Positions 29,581 to 39,504 of a DNA stretch of 64,000 nucleotides are shown one piece after another. The notes below the pieces were generated by a model that saw only the letters and a program-made list of their open reading frames with translations, made no database searches and had not been told where the DNA came from. Position numbers and translations under genes: made by a program. This stretch comes from Candidatus Dormiibacterota bacterium (GTDB lineage Bacteria; Chloroflexota; Dormibacteria; Aeolococcales; Aeolococcaceae): assembly GCA_003162415.1 (NCBI GenBank), contig PMOL01000009.1, forward strand, positions 195,719-259,718, written 5' to 3'. Position 1 is the stretch's first letter, and every line of letters starts with the position of its first letter.

Positions 29581-30315
29581 GTGGACATCCTCTACGGGCG
29601 CAACCCCGTGCTCGAGGCCCTGCGAGCGGGACGCCCCGCACGCAAGATCGTCATCGCCGCGGCCATCCGCCCGGAGGCGCGGCTCACCGAGATCCTCGAA
29701 CACGCGGAAGCGCGGGAGATCCTTGTGGAGGAGGTGTCCCGCCAGCGCCTCGACGACATCGCCCACACCGAGCATCACCAGGGCGTCGCCGGATATTTCC
29801 ACGCGCGCGCCGCTCTCGACCTGTACGACCTGCTCGACCAGTCACGCCCGCCGGCGCTGCTCGTGGTCCTCGACGGCATCCAGGATCCGCAGAACGTCGG
29901 CGCCATCGCGCGCAGCGCGGAGGCATGCGGCGCCGATGGCATCGTGGTGCCGCGCCACCATGCGGCGCCGCTGACCGCCGCGGCGGTCAAGGCATCGGCC
30001 GGAGCCACCGAGCACCTGCCGATGGTCACCGTGCCCAACCTCGCGCAGGCGCTCGAGGTGATCGGCGCGGCCGGGATGTGGCGGGTCGGCCTCGACGCCG
30101 ATGCGCGGGATCGGTACGACACGGTCGATCTCTCGGGGCCCACAGCGATCGTTGTCGGAGCTGAGGGAGCCGGCATGCGCCGCCTCACCCGCGAGCACTG
30201 CGACGTGCTCGTGTCGATACCCATGATGGGCCACGTCGAGTCGCTCAACGCCGGAGCGGCGGCCGCGGTCCTGCTCTTCGAGGCGCAACGGCAGCGCGGC
30301 TTCGCTCCGCGCTGA
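29581..30315 (+). CDS. rlmB: 23S rRNA (guanosine-2'-O)-methyltransferase RlmB/TrmH family
   Basis: YGRNPVLEALRAGRPARKIVIA, LDGIQDPQNVGAIARSAEACGADGIV, VGAEGAGMRRLTREHCDVLVSIPMMGHVESLNAGAAAAVLLFE; GTG start. Confidence 0.93.
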   Translation: MDILYGRNPVLEALRAGRPARKIVIAAAIRPEARLTEILEHAEAREILVEEVSRQRLDDIAHTEHHQGVAGYFHARAALDLYDLLDQSRPPALLVVLDGIQDPQNVGAIARSAEACGADGIVVPRHHAAPLTAAAVKASAGATEHLPMVTVPNLAQALEVIGAAGMWRVGLDADARDRYDTVDLSGPTAIVVGAEGAGMRRLTREHCDVLVSIPMMGHVESLNAGAAAAVLLFEAQRQRGFAPR

Positions 30316-30331
30316 GACGAGCCGTCACTCC

Positions 30332-30865
30332 ATGCAAGCGCTGATCGTCGACGGCTACAACATCATTCACGCATGGCCGTCGCTGTATGCGACGCTTCGC
30401 GACCGCGGTCTCGAGGACGCACGTCGCCAGCTGGTGAATGCGCTTGGGGAGTATGCGGCGCAGACCGGTGTCGCAGTGACCGTCGTCTTCGATGCGCACG
30501 CTCGTCCGGGCGCCATCCCGTCGACGGAGAAGCTCGACGGGGTCACGGTGATCTTCGGTTCCAAACGGTCGACCGCGGACCATGTCATCGAACGCGCTGC
30601 GTACAAGGCTTCACAGCGCGGCGAGGGCGCCGATGTCGTGGTCGCGACCGACGACCGTCTCGAACGCGACGTCGTCGGTGCGATGGGTGTCGCGACCATG
30701 GGGGCACGAGCTCTCGAGGCAGAGGTCGCCCGGGTCGCGGGCACCGTCAATGTCGAGACCCGCCGGATGCGAGACGACAGCAAACGCAGCAGCCGGCTCG
30801 AGGACGGCCTCGACCCCGAGATCCGGCGCCGGCTCGAACGCCTACGGCGCGGCGAGGATCGCTAG
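30332..30865 (+). CDS. NYN domain (YacP-like) putative endoribonuclease
   Basis: ALIVDGYNIIHAWPSL, TVVFDAHARPG, VVVATDDRLERDVVGAMG. Confidence 0.9.
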   Translation: MQALIVDGYNIIHAWPSLYATLRDRGLEDARRQLVNALGEYAAQTGVAVTVVFDAHARPGAIPSTEKLDGVTVIFGSKRSTADHVIERAAYKASQRGEGADVVVATDDRLERDVVGAMGVATMGARALEAEVARVAGTVNVETRRMRDDSKRSSRLEDGLDPEIRRRLERLRRGEDR

Positions 30866-30877
30866 GCTAGCCGGACC

Positions 30878-32266
30878 ATGCTGGACTCGCCATCGCTGCG
30901 GGCCGGCAGCGTGCGCTACGCGGGAGCGACCGCGAGCGCGGTTGGCATTCAGGCACCGACCGCGGGTGTCACCTTTCTTCCGGCGCTCATGGCGGCGATC
31001 GTCGGTGAGGCCGGCCCGCTCGCCTTTCTGCTGGCGCTGCTCGCGATGCTCCTCGTGTCGTATGCGTTCATCGTGCTGGCCGCCGATTTCGCGTCAGCCG
31101 GATCGGTGTTCGCCTTCAACGGCAGAGCGCTCGGCTACGGGTACGGGTTCATCTCCGCATGGATGCTGCTCGGCGTGTACATCGCGTACTCGTCGTCGAT
31201 CTACGCGAGCAACGCGAATTTCCTGGAGAGCCTGGCGATGTCGGCGCACGTGGCGATCGCATGGCCGGGTTTCGCTCTCATCTTCTGGGCACTCGCACTC
31301 GTGCTTGCATATCGCCGGATCTGGCTGTCCACCATGCTCATCTTCGGTCTCGAGGGCGTCGCGATCGTGCTCGTACTGGTCGTCGCCGTCGCGGTGCTGC
31401 TCAACGGAGGATCGGGCGCTCACGCCGTGTCGGCCGCGCCCTTCACGCTCAACGGACTGCCGATCGCGACCCTCGGTCTCGGAGTCATCTTCGCCTTCAC
31501 GGGATTCTCCGGCTTCGAGGTGTCGGCGACGCTCGGCGAGGAGACATCGCGACCGCGGCGCGTAATCCCGGTGTCGATGATCGCCGCGCTGCTAGTCTCC
31601 GGCGGCATCTACGTGGTCATGTCGTGGGTGGAGACCATCGCGTACCCGAGCGCCGCAGCACTTGCGAGTCAGTCGGTGCCGCTGGTCGACATCGCCGGCC
31701 GGTACGTGAGCCCGGCGATGGGCACGATCATCAACATCGCTGCGTTGATCAGCGGCATCGGCGCGCAGCTCGCCACCGTCAATGGCGCGAACCGTCTGCT
31801 CTATGCACTGGCGCGCGACGGTTTCGGGCCGCGCTGGTTGTCGGCGGTGAACCGGCGCGAGCGGTCGCCGGTGGGCGCGCTCGCGGTTGTCGGTGTTGTG
31901 AGCCTCTTCGCGGTCGTGCCGTTCATGCTCAACGGGACGACGCCCATCGATGCGTTCTTCTACCTGGCCACGTATGGCGCCGACCTGATCATCATCGCGT
32001 ACCTCCTCACCTCGATCGCGGCCCTGGCCTGGTCGATACGGCGGGGGCAGGCGGGCGCGGTGCGTGTCGCCGGGTTGCTGGCGGCGATCGTGGTCATGGC
32101 GTACATCATCAAGGGCACGGTGTCTCCGATGCCCGCGCCACCCTTCGATCTCTGCATCTACGCTGCGGGGATCACCATCACGGTGGGCATGACGCTGCTG
32201 CTGATTCCTCGACTTCGCGCGAACCTGTCTCGGTCGACGCTCTTCGCCGCTGCTCCCGCAGACTGA
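30878..32266 (+). CDS. APC superfamily amino acid permease
   Basis: 12-TM-like hydrophobicity; FTGFSGFEVSATLGEETSRPRRVIPVSM signature. Confidence 0.9.
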   Translation: MLDSPSLRAGSVRYAGATASAVGIQAPTAGVTFLPALMAAIVGEAGPLAFLLALLAMLLVSYAFIVLAADFASAGSVFAFNGRALGYGYGFISAWMLLGVYIAYSSSIYASNANFLESLAMSAHVAIAWPGFALIFWALALVLAYRRIWLSTMLIFGLEGVAIVLVLVVAVAVLLNGGSGAHAVSAAPFTLNGLPIATLGLGVIFAFTGFSGFEVSATLGEETSRPRRVIPVSMIAALLVSGGIYVVMSWVETIAYPSAAALASQSVPLVDIAGRYVSPAMGTIINIAALISGIGAQLATVNGANRLLYALARDGFGPRWLSAVNRRERSPVGALAVVGVVSLFAVVPFMLNGTTPIDAFFYLATYGADLIIIAYLLTSIAALAWSIRRGQAGAVRVAGLLAAIVVMAYIIKGTVSPMPAPPFDLCIYAAGITITVGMTLLLIPRLRANLSRSTLFAAAPAD

Positions 32267-32274
32267 TCCTGACG

Positions 32275-33855
32275 ATGCCAGGCGCACCGACGATTCTCAT
32301 GCCGCTCAGCGAGCAACTCGCGGCTGTCGCCGTCGCGTATCGCGATCAGGAGTGCCTTGTCCTGCCCGACGCGACGCTCAGCTTCGGTGAGGTCGATCGG
32401 CTCGCGAACGCGACTGCCAACGCACTGCTCGAGCATGGGATACGCGAGGGGAGCGTGGTCATGACGCTCTGCCACAACAGCGCGGCGCTTGTGGCCACGT
32501 GGTTCGCGTGCATGAAGATCGGAGCAGTCTTCGCGCCGCTCAACGCATCCCTGAGCGGCGACCCACTCGAGCACGTGGTCTTCCGTGCGGGCGGCCAAGT
32601 GCTCGTCTGCGACGGGACGCTCGCGGGTCTCGCGCGGACCGCGCTGCGCGCCATCCCGAATCCACCGCTCACCTTCGTCACCGGCACTCGGGTGCCATCC
32701 GGGTTCGCGAGCTTCGACCAGGCCGTCGACGCCGCGAGTACCAAGCCTCCGCCACCACCCGCGCTCGACCCCGCCGCGCCGGCCCGGCTGATGTTCACCT
32801 CGGGGACGACCGGCGAGTCCAAGGGCGTCGTCTGGAGCCGCAACGCCGAGACGCTGCACGCGGTCTGCTACGGCGACGAGCTGGTGCGCATCGATCGCGG
32901 CGAGACCGTCTACACGTGCCTCCCGCTGTTCCACGTCACCGCCCAGGGCACGCTGCTCGGAACCATGCTGGGCGGTGGACGCACCGTGGTCGACCGGCGT
33001 TTCGAGCCCCTGCGCTTCTGGGCGCGGAACCGATCGGTGGGCGCGGTCTTCTTTCCTTACGTGGGAACCATCATCAGCACGCTCATGTCCCGCGCTCCGC
33101 GGCGCAATGACGCGGACAACCCGGTCATGCGGGCGATGGGGAGCGCGACGCCGGCCGGCCTGTGGGAGGCATTCGAGCGCCGTTTCGGCGTGACCCTCGA
33201 GGACGTCTGGGGTCAAACCGAGACCGCGTCGTGCTGGACCCACGCAGGCCCTGGCGGCCCCGTGCCCGGAACCGTCGGCCTCCCATGCGAACGCTTCGAG
33301 GCCCGGATCCTGGGCGCAAGCGGCGTGGAGGCGGCAACCGGACAGCCCGGCGAATTGTGCATCCGGCCCTTCGAGCCGCATGTCATCTTCGAGGGGTACG
33401 CTGAGACCGGCATCAGTGCATCGGACGTGACCGGCGACGGCTGGTACCGGACCGGCGACCTGCTGTCGCGGCGTGAGGACGGTGTCCTCAGCTTCCACGG
33501 CCGCCTTCGCGAGGCAATCCGGCGGCGTGGCGAGACGATCGCTCCGGCGGAGATCGAGGCGGTCGCGCTCCAGCATCCGGCGGTTCGCGAAGCCGCTGCC
33601 ATCGGCGTGCCTGCCGATGACGGTGTCGAGGATGAGATCCTGCTCTGTGTGGTCCTCGTCGAACCCTCGTCATCGACGCCGGCAGACGTGCACGCCCATC
33701 TCTCCGGCAGGCTGCCGAGATTCATGGTCCCGCGCTTCATCCGGATCGAGGACGAGCTTCCGAAGACTGCGACAACCCGCGTCCGCCGGGCCGCGTTGCG
33801 CGAAGCCGGTCGAACCGGTGCCTGGGACTCGAGGGCGCGGCGCCACCATGGCTGA
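32275..33855 (+). CDS. AMP-dependent acyl-CoA synthetase/ligase
   Basis: LMFTSGTTGESKGVVWSR, GDGWYRTGDLLSRREDGVLSFHGRLREAIRRRGETIAPAEIE. Confidence 0.93.
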   Translation: MPGAPTILMPLSEQLAAVAVAYRDQECLVLPDATLSFGEVDRLANATANALLEHGIREGSVVMTLCHNSAALVATWFACMKIGAVFAPLNASLSGDPLEHVVFRAGGQVLVCDGTLAGLARTALRAIPNPPLTFVTGTRVPSGFASFDQAVDAASTKPPPPPALDPAAPARLMFTSGTTGESKGVVWSRNAETLHAVCYGDELVRIDRGETVYTCLPLFHVTAQGTLLGTMLGGGRTVVDRRFEPLRFWARNRSVGAVFFPYVGTIISTLMSRAPRRNDADNPVMRAMGSATPAGLWEAFERRFGVTLEDVWGQTETASCWTHAGPGGPVPGTVGLPCERFEARILGASGVEAATGQPGELCIRPFEPHVIFEGYAETGISASDVTGDGWYRTGDLLSRREDGVLSFHGRLREAIRRRGETIAPAEIEAVALQHPAVREAAAIGVPADDGVEDEILLCVVLVEPSSSTPADVHAHLSGRLPRFMVPRFIRIEDELPKTATTRVRRAALREAGRTGAWDSRARRHHG

Positions 33856-35104
33856 GTCGAGCTCACGCCGCGTCGTGGTCACCGGCATGGGCAGCGTCTC
33901 GCCGGTCGGCAACAGCGTGCCCGAGAGTTGGGAGGCACTCAGGGCTGGTCGGAGTGGTACCGCCCCGATCACGCACTTCGATGCGTCGCGCCTCCCCGTC
34001 CGGATCGCCGGCGAGGTCAAGGGATTCGACGCGGCCGCGATCTTCGGCAACAAGGAGGCGCGCCGGAGCACGCCCCACGTGCAGTTCGCCATGGCGGCAG
34101 CGCGCGAAGCCGTGCAGCACTCCGGTCTCGACATCGCCGCCGCCTCGACCGACGTCGGCGTCCTGATCGCCTCGGGGATCGGCGGCCTCGAAGTGATCGA
34201 GAACACCACCCGCATCCTCGATGCCGAGGGCCCACGCCGGGTGTCGCCGTTCGCAGCGGCGATGGCGCTCGTCGACATGGCGCCGGGCATGGTCTCGATC
34301 GACCTCGGCGCTCGAGGGCCGAACATGGCCGTGGTCAGCGCCTGTGCCTCGGGGGCGGACGCGATCGGCCAGGCCGCCAATTGGATCCGCCAGGGCGATG
34401 CCGTGGCCGTGCTCGCGGGCGGTACTGAGGCCGGGATCACGTCGACCGGCATAGCCATGTTCGCTGCCGCGCGCGCTCTCTCGACGCGGAATGACGATGC
34501 CGCGCATGCGTCACGGCCGTTCGAGCGCGACCGCGATGGCTTCGTGGCGGCCGAGGGATCGGCGGTACTGATCCTCGAGGACCGCGAGCACGCGCTCGCA
34601 CGCGGCGCGACCATCTACGCGGAGCTGCTCGGCTACGCGGCCGCCGCGGATGCGTATCACATCACCGCGCCGGAGCCCAGCGGCGATGGCGCGGTCCGCT
34701 GCGTGCGTCGCGCGCTCGAGCGCGCCGGCAAGCGTCCCGAGGACATCAAGTACATCAACGCCCACGGCACCGGGACGCCGCTCAATGACCTCGCCGAGAC
34801 CCGTGCGCTCAAGCAGGTGTTCGGCGAATTCGCATACAAGGTGCCGATCTCGTCGACCAAGTCGATGACCGGGCACATGCTCGGTGCCGCCGGGGCGTTC
34901 GAGGCCATGGTCACCATCCTCGCGATGCGCGACGGGTTCCTTCCGCCGACCGTGAACCTCGACAACCCCGACCCGGAGTGCGATCTCGATTACGTGCCTA
35001 ACACCGGCCGCGCGGTGGGTGCGCGAATAGCCATGACCACGTCGTTCGGTTTCGGAGGCCACAACGCGTGCCTGGTGTTCGCGGGAGGACCGGACCCGGC
35101 GTGA
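33848..35104 (+). CDS. fabF: 3-oxoacyl-[ACP] synthase II (KAS II)
   Basis: VVVTGMGSVSPVGNSVPESW, VVSACASGADAIG (Cys), NAHGTGTPLNDLAETRA (His), STKSMTGHMLGAAG (Lys, His). Confidence 0.92.
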   Translation: MAESSSRRVVVTGMGSVSPVGNSVPESWEALRAGRSGTAPITHFDASRLPVRIAGEVKGFDAAAIFGNKEARRSTPHVQFAMAAAREAVQHSGLDIAAASTDVGVLIASGIGGLEVIENTTRILDAEGPRRVSPFAAAMALVDMAPGMVSIDLGARGPNMAVVSACASGADAIGQAANWIRQGDAVAVLAGGTEAGITSTGIAMFAAARALSTRNDDAAHASRPFERDRDGFVAAEGSAVLILEDREHALARGATIYAELLGYAAAADAYHITAPEPSGDGAVRCVRRALERAGKRPEDIKYINAHGTGTPLNDLAETRALKQVFGEFAYKVPISSTKSMTGHMLGAAGAFEAMVTILAMRDGFLPPTVNLDNPDPECDLDYVPNTGRAVGARIAMTTSFGFGGHNACLVFAGGPDPA

Positions 35105-36534
35105 CCGGCGCCTTCGACCTTGCCGTCATCGGCGGAGGGACGGCGGGGCTGGTCGCGGCGCAGGCCGCGGCGCAGAAGCGACGGCGCGTGCTCCTGGTCA
35201 GCGACGGGCCGCTGGGAGGGGAGTGCACGTGGAACGGCTGCGTGCCGTCGAAGGCGCTCATCGAGGCGGCATCGGTGCGGCACACCGCGGCGAACGCCGA
35301 TCGCTTCGGGATCCGCGTCGGTGACGTGAGCGTCGATTTCGCTGCAGTCATGGACCACGTGCACGGCGTCATCAACGACATCGCGCGGTACGAGGACGAG
35401 TCGCATCTCGAGGCCGCCGGCGTCGTCGTGCGCCGCGGGCGCGCCGCTTTCGTTGATGCGCATACCCTCGCGGTCGGCGACGATCGTTTCAGCGCAGAGC
35501 ACTTCGTGGTGTGCACGGGAAGCAGGCCGGCTATCCCGGCGATCGACGGCCTGGACGGGGTGCCGTACCTCACCAACGAGACCATCTTCGAGCTGCGCGA
35601 GCAGCCGCGCCGTTTGCTCGTCCTCGGTGCCGGCGCAGTCGGACTCGAGCTCGCGCAGGCGTTCGCCCGCCTGGGGACTGATGTGGAGGTCATCGACGTC
35701 GAGGAGGTGTTTCTTCCACGCGAGGACCCGGAGATTGCGACCGTCATGCGCGACATCCTCGAGTCCGAGGGCCTTCGCTTGCACCTCGGCGTGCAGCCGG
35801 TACGCATCACACGCGCAGACGGTGGCGTCGAGCTGACGGTTCGCGACGGCGCGGACGAGCGCCTGCTCGCCGGTGATCAGATCCTCGTTGCCACCGGACG
35901 CAGGGCGAATACCGAGGGCCTCGGTCTCGAAACGGTCGGTGTGCGGGTGGGGGAGCGCGGCATCGTGGTGGATGCGCATCTGCGCACATCGGTGCGCGGC
36001 ATCTTCGCGGCAGGCGACGTGACCGGGACGCTGCCCTTCACCCACGTCGCCGCATACCAGGGGCGGTTGGCCGCGAACAATGCGTTCGAGCGTCAGCAGG
36101 CGGCGTCGTATCGGGTGATCCCGTGGGTGATCTTCACCGACCCGGAGATCGCCCATGTCGGTCTCACCGAACCCGAGGCGCGGCGAGTGCATGGCGACGG
36201 CGTGCGCATGGTGACGCTCCCGTTCACGGCCGTCGATCGTGCTGTGATCGCCCGCCGGACCAGGGGCCTGATCAAGGTCGTCACCGGTGGCAGGCCCGTA
36301 ATCGGTCACGCGGGCGGCGGGACCATCCTCGGCGCCCATATCGCGGGACCGGGCGCCGGTGAGTTGATGCACGAGTTCGTGGTCGGGATGCAGGTGCACG
36401 CGTTCAGCGGACGGCTGGCCCAGGCTGTGCACGCCTACCCGTCGATGTCCGTCGGGGTGCAGCAGGCCGTGGGCCGGCTGTTCGAGGGCGGGCGCGCCGC
36501 CGCCGTCGAGCTGCGCGAGGACCTGATGTCCTGA
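35101..36534 (+). CDS. FAD-dependent pyridine nucleotide-disulfide oxidoreductase (dihydrolipoamide/mercuric reductase-like)
   Basis: AVIGGGTAGLVAAQAAAQ, GGECTWNGCVPSKAL redox disulfide, GAGAVGLELAQAFARLG, AAGDVTGTLPFTHVAAYQG; GTGA overlap. Confidence 0.92.
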   Translation: MTGAFDLAVIGGGTAGLVAAQAAAQKRRRVLLVSDGPLGGECTWNGCVPSKALIEAASVRHTAANADRFGIRVGDVSVDFAAVMDHVHGVINDIARYEDESHLEAAGVVVRRGRAAFVDAHTLAVGDDRFSAEHFVVCTGSRPAIPAIDGLDGVPYLTNETIFELREQPRRLLVLGAGAVGLELAQAFARLGTDVEVIDVEEVFLPREDPEIATVMRDILESEGLRLHLGVQPVRITRADGGVELTVRDGADERLLAGDQILVATGRRANTEGLGLETVGVRVGERGIVVDAHLRTSVRGIFAAGDVTGTLPFTHVAAYQGRLAANNAFERQQAASYRVIPWVIFTDPEIAHVGLTEPEARRVHGDGVRMVTLPFTAVDRAVIARRTRGLIKVVTGGRPVIGHAGGGTILGAHIAGPGAGELMHEFVVGMQVHAFSGRLAQAVHAYPSMSVGVQQAVGRLFEGGRAAAVELREDLMS

Positions 36535-36537
36535 GGC

Positions 36538-37257
36538 TCAGTCCGCGGCGGCGACCACCCGATCGAGCGCCGCCTTGATGATCCCGTAGCACTCGCACGA
36601 GACCGACTCGAGGCCCTCCCGGTCCACGATGGTCACCCGGCCCCGGTGGTAGCGGATCAGCCCCGCGGACTGAAGGAGCCCCGCCGAGAGCGTGACCGTT
36701 GCCCGGCGGGATCCGAGCATCTGGCCGAGGAATTCGTGCGTGATCGGGAAGGTGTCGGTGCCGACACGGTCGTGGCTCATCAGCAGCCAGCGGCTCAGCC
36801 GTTCCTCGTTGGAATGCAGCCGGTTGCATGCGGCCGCCTGCGAGATCTGCCCGAAGAGCGCCTGCACGTAGTTCTGCACCAGGTCGCGGAACGCGGGTAG
36901 CCGTTCGAGTCCCTTGGCGAACTCGCCGGCCTCGATGCGCAGCGTCCGTCCGGCGACCTGTGAGATGGCGCGGACGGCGAGCGATCCTCCCGGGACAAGC
37001 GGCACCCCGACGATCCCCTCGTTGCCGATGGTCGCCACCTCGACGATGTTCCCGTCGGCGAGCGGCGTGACCAGCGAGATCACCCCGTCGACCGGGAAAT
37101 GGACATACGAGATGGGCTGCCCGGGATCGAAGATGACCGTCTTCACGCTGAGATGCCCAGGGCGAAGATGCTGCATGAGCGCGTCGCGCTCCTCGTCTGG
37201 CAGCGCCTCCAGCAGGTGGTTGCCTGCCGGCGCTGTGAGGGTGCTCGCTTTTGCCAT
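36538..37257 (-). CDS. Crp/Fnr family transcriptional regulator
   Basis: Cyclic-nucleotide-binding fold followed by C-terminal HTH (THEFLGQMLGSRRATVTLSAGLLQSAGLIRYHRGRVTIVDREGLE). Confidence 0.88.
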   Translation of the reverse strand: MAKASTLTAPAGNHLLEALPDEERDALMQHLRPGHLSVKTVIFDPGQPISYVHFPVDGVISLVTPLADGNIVEVATIGNEGIVGVPLVPGGSLAVRAISQVAGRTLRIEAGEFAKGLERLPAFRDLVQNYVQALFGQISQAAACNRLHSNEERLSRWLLMSHDRVGTDTFPITHEFLGQMLGSRRATVTLSAGLLQSAGLIRYHRGRVTIVDREGLESVSCECYGIIKAALDRVVAAAD

Positions 37258-37336
37258 TAGACCGAGTTTGACATTACCGCAGCGGCGCTGATTTGGGCAA
37301 CCTTGAGCAGCCCCCATGGGAGAATCCGGGAGCCCA

Positions 37337-37408
37337 GCCGATGTAGCTCAGGGGTAGAGCAACCGCCTTGTAAGCGGTTGGTCGGGAGTTCGAATCTCCC
37401 CATCGGCT
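37337..37408 (+). tRNA. tRNA-Thr(TGT)
   Basis: gccgatgtagctcaggggtagagcaaccgccttgtaagcggttggtcgggagttcgaatctccccatcggct; loop CTTGTAA. Confidence 0.95.
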
Positions 37409-37579
37409 CTGGCAGTGAGAGCGTGGCTATCGGTGATCGGGTCGCGATCGGCGTCCCGATCCAGGGTGCCCGTGGTCGGGCGCCAGCTTGTGTGTGGTCC
37501 GCCGAGGTCTGACTGCACGCGGCTCGAGAACGATCCCTGCGGGGGCGACCCTTTTCGGCTGTTGCACCCGTATTAGAGT

Positions 37580-38149
37580 GTGACGTCGTCGAGCGCACTG
37601 GCGGAGGCGTGGCTACCCCGCATGATGGCCGGCAACCTTGAGGAAGCTCCTGGCGCCGCGATCGCGCGGTTTGAGGCCGAACTGGCGCCATTACTCCATC
37701 AAGCGCTCGGTATGGCGTCCGCAATCCTTTTGGACCCGTCAGCAGCCGAAGATGCGGTGCAGGAGGCGGCCCTGAGAGCTTGGCGTAGCCGTCACAACCG
37801 GCTGCCCGGTACCGATCTCCGGCCGTGGTTCTTCGCGATCGTCGCCAATCAGTGCCGTGAGTTGCTCCGTGGACGTTGGACACAGGTTCTACGTCTCGAT
37901 CCGAGCGCGACGGTTCTTGCCGCGCGTGCTGATCGAGTAGACGCCACTGAAGACATCCTCGACTTACGCATCGCGCTTCTACGGCTCTCGACGCGAGACC
38001 GCATCGCGCTGGTGCTGCGCTATTACCTCGATCTGTCCTTCGACGATGTCGCGCTGATCGCGGGCTGCTCGATCGACGCGGCGAAGTCTCGGGTCCGGCG
38101 CGGCGAGACCGCGCTCCGAGCCGTGCTCCTGAGCGAAGCACCGATATGA
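37580..38149 (+). CDS. ECF RNA polymerase sigma factor (start uncertain)
   Basis: DPSAAEDAVQEAALRAWRSR and STRDRIALVLRYYLDLSFDDVALIAGCSIDAAKSRVRRGETALR. Confidence 0.85.
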   Translation: MTSSSALAEAWLPRMMAGNLEEAPGAAIARFEAELAPLLHQALGMASAILLDPSAAEDAVQEAALRAWRSRHNRLPGTDLRPWFFAIVANQCRELLRGRWTQVLRLDPSATVLAARADRVDATEDILDLRIALLRLSTRDRIALVLRYYLDLSFDDVALIAGCSIDAAKSRVRRGETALRAVLLSEAPI

Positions 38150-39450
38150 CTGAGGACCACATGGATCCCCTCGTCCGTGACAGGTTGCAACGGCTCATCG
38201 AATCTTCCGCTCCGGGTGCAGATGCGGAGACACGAATCCTGAAGTCATTCCGCGACAGTGCCACTCGAGCAGGTTCGCAACGGCAACTGCTGTCCCTTCG
38301 CCTTGGACGTCCGCTCAGGGCAGTTGCACTCGCGATCCTCACGGCTGCGGTCGTTGCGGGATCCGTGGTCGTCGGATTTGCCGTGCTGGCGCGGCGCGCT
38401 CCGGTTCCGGTGCACGTGCCGCCAGTCTCGGCAGCAGCAACCCCGACTGCCAGCGCCATGCCGACCGCCAGCACTGCGCCTCCCAGTCCTTCGGCGTCGC
38501 CAGCTGCTGCGAATTGGGTGAATCGCTTTGTTCCGGTCGGCGACGTCGGAGCCATCGTGCTCGGTCCCAGCAGCGTGTACGTCATCTGCAACGAGAACGA
38601 GCCCGCCGGTTCGTATTCTCCGGCGCTCGCCCACGTGGTGAGGATCGACCGAAGCAACGGTGCAATCCATGACGGCGGCAGCTTCCCGGGTGCAGGAAGT
38701 CTCGCCGTCGCGGGTGGCTACCTCTGGGTTGCGACCGCTCCGAGCCCCGGGGTCGCTTCAAGGGAGGCGAACGTCCTGTACCGTCTGAACGCGTTGACGC
38801 TCGTCGTGGAGCAGCGCACATCGATAGCCCGACTGACAACCGCGGGCAACTTCGAGCCACCTGCCCTCACCGCCGCCGGAAACGTGTTGTGGATTGGATA
38901 CGGCCCCCACGTGGCGAGGCTCAACGCCACGAGCGGTGCGACGGTATGGAGCCGCAATCTCGGTGGCACGGGTTCGGTCACAAGCCTCTCCGTGGACCCC
39001 ACCGGCCGGCTGATCTACGCAGGCTTCGATGGCGACCACCCGAGCATTGCCGAACTCAACGCAACCACGGGCGCGACCCTGGCGTTGACCTCCGCCTACT
39101 ACGGATTTGACCTCGGGGGGCCCAAGCTGGCCGCATTCGTTGGAGATGTCTGGGTTGCATATGCAACGGGTATGGACGGTACGAATGTCGACCTGGGGGC
39201 ATCGGACCTCATCCCGAGAGCAGGGGGTGTCGATGGCTTGCATTCCAATGGCCTCGATGTGTTCCGAGGCAACGGTTTCCTCTGGATGACTGACGTCGGC
39301 GAGTTGTTCTGCGCCGACCAAGCAACCGGGGCAATACGTGGCACGATCAACGATGTGCCCTTTGGCAGCCTCATTGCCTCCGACTCGGCGGGCACCGTCG
39401 CGGGCGGGTCGAATGGGGTGTACTTCCTTCGGCCCAACCCTCGCTGCTAA
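38146..39450 (+). CDS. TM-anchored extracellular beta-propeller protein translationally coupled to an ECF sigma factor (candidate anti-sigma sensor)
   Basis: ATGA overlap with the sigma gene; ~80-aa cytoplasmic region, one TM, Pro/Ser/Thr linker, then propeller repeats (VARLNATSGATVWSRNL, IAELNATTGATLAL). Confidence 0.75.
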   Translation: MTEDHMDPLVRDRLQRLIESSAPGADAETRILKSFRDSATRAGSQRQLLSLRLGRPLRAVALAILTAAVVAGSVVVGFAVLARRAPVPVHVPPVSAAATPTASAMPTASTAPPSPSASPAAANWVNRFVPVGDVGAIVLGPSSVYVICNENEPAGSYSPALAHVVRIDRSNGAIHDGGSFPGAGSLAVAGGYLWVATAPSPGVASREANVLYRLNALTLVVEQRTSIARLTTAGNFEPPALTAAGNVLWIGYGPHVARLNATSGATVWSRNLGGTGSVTSLSVDPTGRLIYAGFDGDHPSIAELNATTGATLALTSAYYGFDLGGPKLAAFVGDVWVAYATGMDGTNVDLGASDLIPRAGGVDGLHSNGLDVFRGNGFLWMTDVGELFCADQATGAIRGTINDVPFGSLIASDSAGTVAGGSNGVYFLRPNPRC

Positions 39451-39504
39451 ACCAGAGCGTCGTTAGCACCGACGGCGTCATGTAAGAAAAGCCGGGGGTT
39501 CTAG

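Noticed and set aside
31159-33855. 898-aa ORF as a single protein
   Set aside because: Residues before MPGAPTILM are an out-of-frame reading of the permease gene; the real acyl-CoA ligase starts about 32275.
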